64,000 nucleotides of DNA from Megachile rotundata (Eukaryota; Arthropoda; Insecta; Hymenoptera; Megachilidae). Shown piece by piece: positions 49,376 through 59,352 of the stretch; the stretch's first letter is position 1; each line of letters opens with the position of its first letter. The stretch spans positions 3,758,501 through 3,822,500 of the forward strand of contig NC_134995.1 in assembly GCF_050947335.1 (NCBI RefSeq), written 5' to 3'. The translations under genes were made by a program, and so were the position numbers. Under the pieces are notes generated by a model that was given only the letters and a program-made list of their open reading frames with translations, searched no databases and was not told the DNA's origin.

Positions 49376-49412
49376 CTAATAGAAATATATTTTCTTTATA
49401 TTTCTATTAGTA
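49374..49412. repeat. perfect 16-bp-arm hairpin
   Basis: TACTAATAGAAATATA (49374-49389) pairs with TATATTTCTATTAGTA (49397-49412) across a 7-base loop. It lies exactly at the edge of repeat R copy 2. Confidence 0.75.
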
Positions 49413-49682
49413 TAATAAACTGCTGTCACAGCAGATATAAATTTTGTTTGTTGGGATTCTGATCTCTTTCTTCATATGAATATTTTATAACACCTCTTAA
49501 GCAAGTATGGGAATAGTAAAGGTCTACCATAGCAGCAATAAAAAGCGAAGGAACGATTACTTCTAACAATAAGTTTCCCGGCTGGTTTGCACATTGAACC
49601 CAACAACAAAGGTTGGCGTAGCTGTAATTTTTAGGTTCCTCATTGCAGTATATAATATTATCCTCATTATAATATAGAAGTA

Positions 49683-49726
49683 TGTATCAATATTATAAAT
49701 GCTACCAATGTTATCAATATTATCAA
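49683..49726 (+). repeat. ATTATCAAT-type 9-bp minisatellite, left part
   Basis: Loose 9-bp units (TATCAATAT, TTATCAATA) that resume at 50633 on the other side of the mariner element, so the mariner inserted into a pre-existing array. Confidence 0.65.
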
Positions 49727-49784
49727 TACGAGGTGTGACACAAAAATAACGAGACTAGTCCATTAAATCATTGTACCTTCAGAA

Positions 49785-50365
49785 TCAGTTCTCCGTGACA
49801 TTATCACCTTCAAAGTAGTCCCCTTCAGCATTCACACACTTTTGCATTCGGTGCTGGCATTGTTGGTAACAGTTCTGGAACGAGGTTTTTGGAAGTCCCT
49901 TCGGGAGATTCTCCGTTTCTGCCTGAACCTCTTCAAGTGAGGTGAAATGGGTTCCCATTAAGCAAAATTTAATTTTAGGAAATAAAAAAAAGTCGCATGG
50001 AGCCAAATCAGGTGAATAAGGAGGATGCCTCATCACAGTAATATTTTTGCTAGTTAGAAACTGCTTGGCAGACAGTGCCGTGTGAGCGGGTGCATTGTCC
50101 TGGTGCAACAGCCATCCATCGCTTCACAACTGTGGCCTTTCTTTCCAAATTTTTTCACTAAATCTTTTTAGAACTTTAATGTAATAGTGTTGGTTAACAG
50201 TCTGACCACTGGGAAACCACTCAATCATTACAATTCCATTAATGTCGAATTTTGATTTTGACATGAGTGCTTTTTTGGGTTTTGGGGATCCTGGAAACTT
50301 CCACTCCATTGACTGGCGCTTACTTTCTGGGTCATAGGTAAAAATACATGTCTCATCACATGTTA
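49785..50365 (-). pseudogene. mariner transposase, catalytic half
   Basis: The minus-strand frame opens with VTCDETCIFTYDPESK (first catalytic Asp). It continues through FDINGIVMIEWFPSGQTVN and meets a TGA stop at 50124-50126, where the family normally has Trp. It resumes in the same frame as WLLHQDNAPAHT (second Asp) and ends PPYSPDLAPCDFFLFP (third Asp) plus a tail to 49785. Spacing between the second and third Asp is 34 residues: the DD34D signature of mariner. The family protein is about 345 residues; here the region between the N-terminus and the first Asp is gone. A matching N-terminal start (KIKQRINIKFLVK) is seen in another frame at about 50385-50430. Dead by stop and deletion. Confidence 0.88.
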
Positions 50366-50384
50366 CAAAAGATTTCTACAAATT

Positions 50385-50430
50385 TTACAAGAAACTTGAT
50401 GTTTATTCGCTGTTTGATTTTTATGTCAGA
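50385..50430 (-). pseudogene. N-terminal scrap of the same mariner transposase
   Basis: KQRINIKFLVK on the minus strand resembles the conserved start of mariner transposases (Q+.NIKF..KL). It lies directly upstream of the catalytic half, so the internal deletion joins it almost to VTCDET. Frame is not maintained across the junction. Confidence 0.6.
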
Positions 50431-50632
50431 CATTTTTCTGGCAAAGTGCAGTTGCACGTGTTCACTAAATAACGCAATACTTCCAAATGGTATGACCGAT
50501 TCAATCGAAATTGGCAACATGGATAGAGGAGGCATGTGGGATGATGCCACAAAAACAATTGCTGCCAATTCCATTGTTTTTTCAAGCTACAGACCTAGTC
50601 TCGTTACTTTTGTGTCGCACCTCGTATTTCCA

Positions 50633-50775
50633 AATTATCATTATTAGCAGTATTATGAGTAGTATCAATATTACCAATATTGTCAGTAGTCTCTATATTA
50701 TCAATATTATCGATATTATCGGTATTATCAATGCTATTAACTTTGTCAATATTCAGAAGTACTAATATTATAAAT
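50633..50775 (+). repeat. ATTATCAAT-type 9-bp minisatellite, right part
   Basis: About 140 bp of variants of a 9-bp unit (ATTATCAAT, ATTATCGAT, ATTATCGGT, ATTACCAAT). It is the continuation of 49683-49726 interrupted by the mariner insertion. Open frames here (Ile/Asn-rich) are repeat artefacts. Confidence 0.7.
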
Positions 50776-51284
50776 ATTGCAGTCCGAAAAAGTCGAGGCT
50801 ATCCTGTCGATGAAGTACTCAATTTCGTCATCCGGGATGGGTACATTATCGTACAGTTAATAATCATGGCAATTAGAACTGCAGACTGGATCTATAAGAC
50901 TGCTACTGCCCGAAAGAGACTAATCCAACCTCGTTTAAATGGTATCTCACGTCGAAATGAAACATGATACTGTCCAAAGAGTGTATGTTAGTAATAGAAG
51001 GGATTGTAATGTATTATAAAATGCTTTAAGTAATATATGTGGTCGCCATTAAAATTATTAACTGTAACTGGGTTCTTGAATGCGACGATATCTTTGATTT
51101 TCGAAATTTATGATGTAACCTCGTTTTGTCTCTCCTATAATTCACATTCTATGTATAAATCTCATGGTTTCTGGAAACAGATGTCATGTGTGGCCTCAGT
51201 GTTTTTCTTTGTCACAATGGTTTCAAACGACAAAAAAGGAGAAAACAAAATTAATTGGCACACGTAATAACAGATTTTGAGGAT
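50776..51284. other. no feature recognised
   Basis: Frames at 50680-50967 and 51037-51267 have no recognisable domain. No repeats seen. Confidence 0.35.
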
Positions 51285-51735
51285 CCAGAGACACGAGAAT
51301 CTAGGAATAAAGGGATCTAGGGATTTGGAAATGTAGATATACAGGGATATAGGGACATAGAAATCTAGGAATTAAGAGAACTAGAGAAATGGAAATCTAG
51401 GGATTTAGAAATTAGAAATATGGGAATCTAGGGATTTTGAAATCTATAATTGTAGAAATTTTTTAATTTTGAATCTACAGATATAAAAATGTAGAAATTT
51501 GAAGATACTGAAATACGGGAATCTACAAATTTGGTGTTTAGAAATTAAGAAGTGTACGAATTTGGAGATTTACTTTGGAGATCTGATAATTTAAGAAATT
51601 TGGAAGTTCAAATATTTAATAATTTGGAAATGTAGAAATTTGGTACCTGGAAATTTTTTAATTTGGGAAGCTAAAAATTTGATAATTTGGAAATTCGGAA
51701 ATCTGGAAATTTAGAAATCTTTAAATTGTTAAATT
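51285..51735. repeat. degenerate short-period tract (GGAAATCTAGGGATTTAGAAAT type)
   Basis: About 450 bp of loose 8-10 bp phrases (GAAATCTAGG, ATTTGGAAAT, TAGAAATT), very C-poor on the plus strand. This is the same repeat type as 47890-48110 and, on the other strand, 35391-35840. Confidence 0.75.
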
Positions 51736-52325
51736 TGCATATGGGAACCTATCTAAAAGAGCTTCTACTTCGTATATGTGTATCACGCATATATTTAAAG
51801 ATTTCCTGAAAAATGAAATTTCAAATCAGAAAATTTTCTTGTATATTTTCAAATTATTTTTTCATGTAGAGTCAATCCTTATCCATATTTACCACCTGTA
51901 TACGGGCATCGTACGTATGTATACTAGATTCCTTCAAAATTTCTGTCGCTTTTTTCTATTACTCAAACATAACACAACAGTTTATTTAAAATAAAATAAT
52001 TTTCAGAAAAAAAATACACCGACTTCGAAATGCACTAAAAAGTATAAAATAATTTCTATTTCCTAATGAAGTAATTTCTATTTCATTCAATCATGCAATT
52101 ACGTAACAAATATGAATGAAACATATTTACTCGTTAGGTAGTGTATTAAATACATTTCAACCTTTTCGGAGGCGGCGCAAAATTAAAAGATTTTCTTGAA
52201 CATGTCAATCCTTGGACAGCCGAACATAGGCAAAGCTTGTATAGCTATTTTTTTTTCTATAGATATAACTCGATAGCACGCCACGAAGTAGGTGTTAGTG
52301 CGTATAGAATGTAACTATGGTCTAT

Positions 52326-52712
52326 CTAGCCCTTTGCGAACGGGACGGTTCGAAGTGAACCGTACCGTGGGGCCGAGCTCCTGCCGTGATAGTCATTAAA
52401 AATTGCCAGCGCATATTTCTGCATAAACGCGGTTTTCGTTCATAGCATTCCAAGTCAAATTCTAGACATATTATATGTACATGCACAGATTTACGCGCAT
52501 GCACACATGTACGCGTTTCTCGGCTCTATCAGTTGTTTTCGCGGAACGCATAGTTTTAAGTTTCTCGGCCATAGCCACGCATTTCCGTGGGACACATATA
52601 TGCGTTTCTCGGCTCAATCAATTGTTTTCGCCAAACGCATATATGAGTTCTTCGGCCAATTTGATTATTTACGCAGAACGCATATATGCCGCGGTAGTCC
52701 GCAAAGGGCTAG
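52326..52712. mobile_element. MITE-like segment with CTAG-CCCTTTGCG ends
   Basis: CTAGCCCTTTGCGAACGG at 52326 faces CCGCAAAGGGCTAG ending at 52712. The ends resemble the TTAA-CCCTTT termini at 45386 but are flanked by CTAG. The right half is a diverged tandem array (units of about 60 bp, 52515-52690) with TTTCTCGG(C) and CGCATATATG(C) phrases. The overlapping frames at 52475-52720 and 52507-52782 merely read through the array. It lies within the foreign loop of FBx copy c. Confidence 0.6.
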
Positions 52713-53875
52713 ATTCATAGAGTATGCGATGGAAAGACTCGATCGCCGCATATACTATAAAGATAGACCCCATCTGCCGTAAATTTTGTAATTCCCGCGT
52801 CGTGGCCTCCGTTTATAGGTTCTTAGATCAATGGTTTCCACATGCGAACGAAGTTAATTCAATTTCATTTATATCAGAAACGTTGCGAAATGAAGATGCA
52901 GTCGTTACATTTACGTGTATTACCATATATATCTATAATGGTACGTATTCTTTCTCAGGATTTACTAATTTCCAATACGCCATACCACAATCAACTGGTT
53001 ATTGGCAGCAACGTTTACTGAAGTATTTTTAATTTTGCGCCACCTCCGAAAAATGATTGAATGAAATAGAAATTACTTCATTAGGAAATAGAAATTATTT
53101 TATACTTTTTAGTGCATTTCGAAGTCGGTGTATTTTTTTTCTGAAAATTATTTTATTTCACGCTTTTTAGTGGAATGGGGAGAATTGTATGGGATACTGT
53201 GATAGAAAAAAAAATCAGGGACACTCTTTCAGGGACAAGTACAAACTAATTACATCATGATTGAGGGTGCTTCATCCATTTGTTCTTTGTTAACTTTTTT
53301 TGCAAAAATTTGCTGCACATATGTATCTCTTACGGCTTAGGACTGTGCAAGGATGAAAGTATCCGTAAAATAATAGCAGATCCTGCACAACAAATTTTCT
53401 AACAAATCAAATTGATGCATTTTTAGAACGGTAGGGAGACTGTACCAAGCAATGGGAATAATACACCAACGTCAACGTGAACTCATCTTGCTGTATAGGT
53501 CGCGTGTCAGAGCGGTAAAGCTTAGTTAGCGTTTTGGTACAGTGCATTGTAATTGCCCTTTCTTGTCTTTCCTGTGCATTGCACGGGGCGTTCCACTAAT
53601 ATTAATAACAATAATTTTTCGCTAATATCGCGAAAACTAGAGTTTTCCGTCAATTATTCATAAGGAAAAACTCGTTCAGAATCATGCCACTAATGACGTA
53701 TTAGAAGGACATTAAAATCGTTCTAAGTTGGTTTCAAAAGTTAATAACAAATTTTCGCTAATATCTCGAAAACTAAACCTTTCCGCGAAATTTGTATATG
53801 AACAAAATTGTACAGAATCATGTCCGCGATAAGATATTGAAAGCGCACTAAAATCGAGAAAAGTTTATTTCAAAA

Positions 53876-54371
53876 GTTGCCGGTTGTTTAGCAATAACGA
53901 CACTGTGCAATTAAAAAATGAAAAATTTTTTGATAATGGTACCAATGGGGAGTCAACACCTACCATATGCAAAAGGTTTCATTCCGATCGGTCCATCCAG
54001 CTAGGCGTAATGCGCGAACATACATAGAAAAAAGAAAAAAGTTGCCGGCTGTTTTGCAATGCAACACTTTGCAATTAAAAAATGAAAAATTTTTTGACAA
54101 TGGCACCAATGGGGAGTCAACACCTACCATATGCAAAAGGTTTCATTCCGATCAGTCCATCCAGCTAGGCGTAATGCGCGAACATACATAGAAAAAAGAA
54201 AAAAGTTGCCGGTTTATTTGCAATAACAACACTTTGCAATTAAAAAATGAAAAATTTTTTGATAATGGTACCAATGGGGAGTCAGCACCTTCCATATGCA
54301 AAAGGTTTCATCCCGATCGGTCCATCCAGTTAGGCGTAATGCGCGAACATACATAGAAAAAAAAAAAAAAA
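53876..54371 (-). repeat. 165-bp unit repeated three times
   Basis: Units start at 53876, 54041 and 54205, each from GTTGCCGG through AATGGGGAGTCA(A/G)CACCT and CGATC(G/A)GTCCATCCAG to CATACATAGAAAA. They are highly similar. Copies a and b of FBx have a single unit here, so this is a local tandem triplication. Two frames (53967-54191 and 54296-54478) share a peptide start because of it; they are not genes. Confidence 0.88.
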
Positions 54372-54418
54372 ATATACTGATCGAATTGAGTAACCTCCTC
54401 CTTTTTCGAAATCGGTTA

Positions 54419-55395
54419 ATAATCTTTACACATCAAAATACATACCGTTACATTTACCAAGCATTTTATACTGTGTAGTAAGACCATAAATGCGTTTTGT
54501 GTAAAATGATACCAATGTAGTCTCGAAATAAGACGTAAACAATATGTAACGACTCTGGAACCTAAGTTCAGATAGTTACTAGCGCTAAGAAGGTAAAGAG
54601 CGGCGTTTACCAATTAAACGACTCGTTTTGGAAAGTAACTAAATCTAAAGATTGTGGGATTCGTGTGGTGTACGGTTAAGGAGTGAAATCCACAGGCCAA
54701 TATCTTTCAACAATAAGGGTTTATTCAATAAAATAACAAAGATGATGAATTTAACAAATAACAAGTAACAAATAACAAAATATGAAAAGTATACTGGTCT
54801 GATTAAAGAAACTAAATAGACTTTGATATATTATTGATAATAAAAATAATAGTACGTGGTAAATTAAACAATATGTAATTGATAATTATGAATCTAACTA
54901 AATCTGATTCTCGCTAGTTAATACTTTATATTATTTCGTACCTAAGTCTGACTTCGCTTTTATATAATTACTGAATTTGATATTCTATATTATTTAATTC
55001 TTGTTTCGAACGCTATCGCAATGACAAAGTTTATATTGATTAATACGTTTGTAGTTTATACAATGAATATTCTTTTCGGAATTATTAATAATATTAGCGC
55101 GTGATAGTCTACCGCAGCGAGGAACACGACCTAAGTGTGATTCTCTAAGTGTACCTAAATACGCTTTCGCAAAATTAGACAGATTAATGATTTTGTCTGA
55201 TATCTAACGCGGTGTAGTCGACTACTGAGATTACGCTAATGACAGAACAATATTCTTTTATTAATTCAAGTTCAAAATTTGTTTGAATCTAAATGAATTA
55301 ATTACTCGGAACAGTTACTCTTTTAATTTGTCTCGACAACTAATTGTTCATGACCCTTTGTGTCAAAACGAACACTGACAGCCAAAACCAGATCG
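54419..55395. other. unassigned; possible start of an LTR-like unit
   Basis: From about 54653 (TGTGGGATTCG) the sequence changes character. It continues through the 36-bp-core array to about 56621 (GGGATGTTACA). TG..CA-like limits are suggestive of a solo LTR, but the flanking 5-mers do not match and there is no second copy. Confidence 0.25.
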
Positions 55396-55401
55396 CTTAA
55401 T

Positions 55402-55785
55402 TGGGGAGCCTGCGTTAGCTAGCTACTAGAACGACCCAACGATACAGGAAATGGGTGAACAGTATAAGTTGACAGGGTAGCAAATCAATTGATTCTAATA
55501 TAAAATCGTAATTGCTGAACTGCCACCCAAAAGACACGGGCTTCGAAGACCAAGCCGCTCAAATGGGGAGCCTGCGTTAGCTAGCTACGAAACGACCCAG
55601 AGCGAGCTCCGAGAATCTGATGGCGCGTTAGCAATCCGATGTAAAATCAAATATGAGTAGCTGAGAGCTATCCTTTCGATATCTTAGCCTTTCTTGGCGC
55701 CAAGTATAGCACTCTCCTAAAGGAGTTTCAGATACTAGACCGTTTGAATGGGGAGCCTGCGTTAGCTAGCTACTAGAACGACCCA
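55402..55785 (+). repeat. three-unit array with conserved 36-bp core
   Basis: TGGGGAGCCTGCGTTAGCTA followed by GCTAC..ACGACCCA occurs at 55402, 55564 and 55749. The cores are almost invariant; the intervening sequence (spacing 162 and 185 bp) is only weakly similar. The core contains AGCTAGCT, a perfect palindrome. Conservation limited to the core suggests selection or gene conversion on a binding site (inference). Confidence 0.8.
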
Positions 55786-55789
55786 CGAC

Positions 55790-57180
55790 CAAGTATCCAA
55801 ATGGCGTATACCCGCTTTACCAGTCAAGTATTAAGAATCGTTGCAGCTCTTCACAGCGAAAACTGTTCCGGTTATACTTATCTGAAGACTTCTAGCTGGC
55901 TCGACTTCGAAAACTGTTCTGCGATTTTGACGAACTCCGCTCGGCCTTTTATACTCGCCAGCCTGGCGAATTCTCGGAAAACCCCCATAACGTCGAAATA
56001 TATAATTGTCTTATAAATTCGTAATTAGACATTAATTGTACAAACGAACGGTTTAATTACATTATAAATATCGCATTCTACATTATGGTTTACATTTCTG
56101 ATATAAAAATAGTAATTTAATAGTGTTTTAATGAAATTGCATTTTCTATCTCTTTCTATACGCTGTGCACGACTTCTATACGGATCGGAGCTGAATGTAT
56201 AAGCATAGGATGCTTCTAGAACATTCCATTGAATAATATTATAATTTACAATATATATTGTAATAAACTAACGTTTGACTTTAATTCTGGATAACATAAT
56301 ATTAGTACGCTTGATATGTAGTAACTGATTTGTTTAGCTAATAGTTTTTGATAATTAATAATATCGCAATTGTAAAATGTATTTCTATCCTTCTCTAAGA
56401 CTACGCGAGAATTCCAGGAAATTCGGGGCGAGCTTCGCGGCACGTAAACACATAGCATTGCGGAATTTTCCTTATAGAATTATATATTTATTACCGACAG
56501 TTTACTGAATTCTTATGATACTCGATTTGTCTAATGTCGCGGTCGGTAAGGGTGAAATACAGTCGATAATTGAAGAAATGACACTGCAATAAAAGTTTAA
56601 AAATTCTTCAGGGATGTTACAAATACCTTGAAGAACAATTCGGTTACTGACGCTCTACAGTTGTATGTTGTTCGTGGTATCTTGAAAGTGCTTAATGATA
56701 ATTTGTTAGGGAGATTTCAGTTACACTCTGTGACTGTCTGTTCGGTGATTTGTGTTGGGTGCTGGCAACCATTGTGCATGAATAGGGGTGGCCTTTTCTT
56801 GTTCACAAGACATAGCTGTTTTACTTGAAGTTTTTTATGTATTTTGCGTATACGATGTTGCCTAGAATAATAACTGCAGTAGATAAATCAAGCAAAGCTT
56901 CATCTTGCAGCACCATTTTCTTTTAAGTCATTGTGCATAAGATAGATCTCTAGTTCGATACATGTAGACAAAATAAAACAATTTTGAATATCAGGGTCTA
57001 TTAAAAGGAGTCTCCGAGTCTGATTTCCCAATTGTTGTTTAGATGCATAATTTATTTAAGTACAGAAACATACGAATAGTATCGGATAGGCTAAATATTT
57101 ATTTAAAGTTAAAAAATCTGAAAATGATTTACAAATAAATTTGTATTTTTACAAATTATACAATTTATAATTTGACACTT
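55790..57180. other. no gene recognised
   Basis: AT-rich with a GC-richer start. The frame at 55801-56016 begins inside the array flank and has no known domain. A TTCTAGAACATTC phrase at 56214 fits the heat-shock element pattern but is expected by chance in this much sequence. Confidence 0.35.
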
Positions 57181-57897
57181 ATTAGTTGACACTGTGCCAG
57201 TACTCGACACTTTTTCAAAAAAAAATAAATAGATAAGGAAACCACAAGTTGGAATCCATCAAACCTTATTAATCTGTATACTGTCACGCTTCAGTGGCTT
57301 AACTGCGAACTATTGTGCATATCTGGCATTCAAAAATGTAATAGCAACTGATTAATCAAACTTACCCACGGCTCTTACGATTTTTTAGTGTTTTCTTACA
57401 TAAATAGCTAAGGAATTGGTTAAAATGTAAGTATTGCATGTTTGTATTATTTAGTAATTGTGAGTAAAAAAGGCAGTTTATGTTGTTTGAAACTTAAAAA
57501 GAGGTTTATTTATTAAAATTGGCAACTAACAATGCTAAATTGTCTAAATACACTCCGTGTCAACTACTGAAACTTGTAATGGTCTATTATTCAGTAATGG
57601 ACATGGGGTGTCAACTATTAAATTTTTACGTGTCAACTACTGATTTTGTTCCTCTGTCAATTTTGAGATGCCTCCTACGAAGGGTAACTTCAGAAATTAT
57701 ACAGAAAAGACTACGCGAGCGGCTGTGGAAGATGTCCGGTTCCATAAAACTCCATATAAAATGGCAGCTAGGAAATTTAGCGTTCCAAGGGCAACTTCAA
57801 AATACAAGGTTGAAGGCAAACGTCCAATTAAAAGAAAAATGGGCCCAGCCAGAGTATTGACTGATACAGAAGAAAATGCAATAAAAACAGATATGAG
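57181..57897 (+). mobile_element. pogo-like element fragment, copy 2
   Basis: Nearly identical to 40198-40913 from ATTAGTTGACACTGTGCC to GATATGAGGA. It then diverges, and the motif cluster seen at 41085 in copy 1 is absent. Confidence 0.75.
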
Positions 57898-57907
57898 GAT
57901 CGTTTAA
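57668..57907 (+). pseudogene. N-terminal fragment of pogo-like transposase (psq-type HTH), copy 2
   Basis: A 79-codon frame almost identical to the one at 40686 (MPPTKGNFRNYTEKTTRAAV...). It carries the same psq-type helix-turn-helix at residues 10-52 and the same LTD(T/A)EENAIK linker, then leaves the homologous region and terminates. It has no catalytic domain. Two copies keeping the same open DNA-binding frame could reflect recent duplication rather than selection. It cannot catalyse transposition by itself. Confidence 0.68.
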
Positions 57908-58925
57908 TATAAATACAGTGAGTGTTCTTTCGCGTCCCCAATCCGCAAAACATTGGGTGGTCCTTCGATCCTATATCAGACTTTAGACGGCACTTCGTGC
58001 AATACAAGGGCTTGACCAAACCCTATCAACATTTATCACAGTTAGTAACATAAAAAAGAATGAAACATGTAGAACCAACTAAATATAGACTAACAAAAAT
58101 TGGAGACATGAAACTTATGAGTATATTGAAATATAACATGGTAATAACGAATTAATAAATTTACACATACACCGAATTCGGCCATAGAACATCTACTTTG
58201 GAGTGTTGATGATAAGATCATCATCTCGCGTTACTATTCCAATCACTCTAATACGATATCAGTCACATTTTTGTGACTAAATTTAGTATTTGGCAGCATT
58301 GTTTAAATAACCTCTTTTTTACTAACTCTATTTTGTGTTCATATTAAACTCTTGAGCACTCTATCTGACATTTTTTCTCATACATTACTGATTTTTTGCT
58401 TTACCAAATAAGCTTATACGTACTCTTATAGATATGCTAATGTTTTTCAGTAACTATGTAGAGCAATTTAATGATACATATTATTAGATTAATCGGTCAA
58501 TCGGTTATTCGACCAGAAAGCCGACCTCACAGGGGCCGGTTAGGCGGAAGTCTACTGTAATATGTAAACGGTGTTGACGTTGACGGACGACAAGGCGTAA
58601 AAACTGAAGGAACATTTGTTTCTGTTGCAAGGCGTAACCATGTATTTCGTATTTTTGTTTAATTTTTTGGACGAAGACAAGCAATAACCAGCAACTTCTT
58701 TTCACTACTGGAAGAAATATGAAGAAACTTGAAAAAACATTTGACAAGTGTTGACTTGTTTGAAAAATATTAAACCTCCTATAGTTCAAGATAAAATTAT
58801 GCGGATACATTTCACCAGGCACTGTCCCTGGCAAACATGGACTTCCGCTACATACAGTTATTCACAGTAATATTCAGACACTACAGTATTTCCGTATTTG
58901 TTACTGCATACAAAAAGGGATAATT
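57908..58925. other. unassigned; shared LTR-like phrases
   Basis: TTGGGTGGTCCTTCGATC at about 57952 (also 48555) is followed by a phrase of about 45 bp with TAGACGGCAC..GACCAAACCCTA (also 18322). The order fits the start of an LTR retrotransposon internal region (inference). The minus frame at 58505-58834 is unrecognised. Confidence 0.35.
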
Positions 58926-58929
58926 TATA

Positions 58930-59040
58930 CAGGGTGTCTAATTTAAGTTGACAATGCAAAAAATCAGCTGGATATATTAAGAAATTTTGGTGTAAGTTCA
59001 ATATTGAAAACGCGTCAGCTTGTTTTTTTTAAATCACACG
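58930..59040. other. possible solo transposon end
   Basis: TATACAGGGTGTCTAATTTAAG at 58928-58949 has the TA + CAGGGTGTC form of LT-type ends but diverges right after. No partner end seen. Confidence 0.35.
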
Positions 59041-59049
59041 TCTTCGATA

Positions 59050-59228
59050 TTTTTAACCGACTTCGAAAAAGGAGGAGGTTACTCAATTCGATCAGTATAT
59101 TTTTTTTTTTTTATTATTTTCTATGTGTGCCCGCCGATTACGCCTAGCTGGATGCACCGATCGGAACGAAACCTTTTGCATCTGGTAGGTTCTGACTCCC
59201 CATTGGTACCATTATCAAAAAATTTTTT
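59050..59228 (+). repeat. FBx repeat, copy d (left end only)
   Basis: Begins TTTTTAACCGACTTCGAAAA, has the poly-T run and the CCCCATTGGTACCATTA block, and stops abruptly at a T run near 59228. A truncated copy in the orientation of copy a. Confidence 0.8.
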
Positions 59229-59352
59229 TTATATTGTGAACTTAAAACGGGAGACATGGCGTTTCTTTTACTAAAACACGAATTATTTATTATAGATCGA
59301 AAATATAAAAACAATTTTTTTTCCATTATAACACTTCGATGTGTAGTATATA

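Larger units (their letters stand above)
49729..50624 (-). mobile_element. mariner element, internally deleted
   Basis: Terminal inverted repeats of about 30 bp (CGAGGTGTGACACAAAAATA... at 49729; CGAGGTGCGACACAAAAGTA... read inward from 50624) with two differences seen. They are flanked by TA on both sides (49727-49728 and 50625-50626). The transposase runs on the minus strand. At 896 bp the element is some 400 bp shorter than the usual mariner length of about 1.3 kb. The missing part is the segment between the extreme N-terminus and the catalytic domain. Confidence 0.9.
51989..54418 (-). repeat. FBx repeat, copy c, with foreign loop and triplicated unit
   Basis: Same family and orientation as copy b. 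The left hairpin arm (51989-52197) and right arm (53028-53168, with about 65 bp missing) are separated by an unrelated segment of about 830 bp (52198-53027), where copy b has almost no loop. A different spacer (53169-53600) follows, then the module array and a unit of about 165 bp present three times (53876-54371). The terminus is CTCCTCCTTTTTCGAAATCGG. The spacer starts GTGGAATGG and ends CGTTCCAC, which may mean another insertion. No coding capacity. Confidence 0.75.

Noticed and set aside
50511..50967. Ile/Asn-rich open frames beside the mariner
   Set aside because: They translate the ATTATCAAT minisatellite; no domain.
52475..52782. Overlapping 81- and 91-codon frames with internal peptide repeats
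   Set aside because: The peptide repeats mirror the DNA tandem array of about 60 bp in the MITE-like segment; two frames show it equally.
53876..54371. Three regularly spaced repeats looked at as a possible CRISPR-like array
   Set aside because: The units are 165 bp, contiguous and part of a transposon family; the setting is eukaryotic.
55402..55785. 36-bp cores with spacers considered as a CRISPR array
   Set aside because: Spacers are 125-150 bp and weakly related to each other, and the sequence is from an insect-like genome.
54653..56621. Candidate solo LTR (TGTGGG...GTTACA)
   Set aside because: No matching target duplication, no second copy, and no terminal pairing beyond TG/CA; kept only as a remark.
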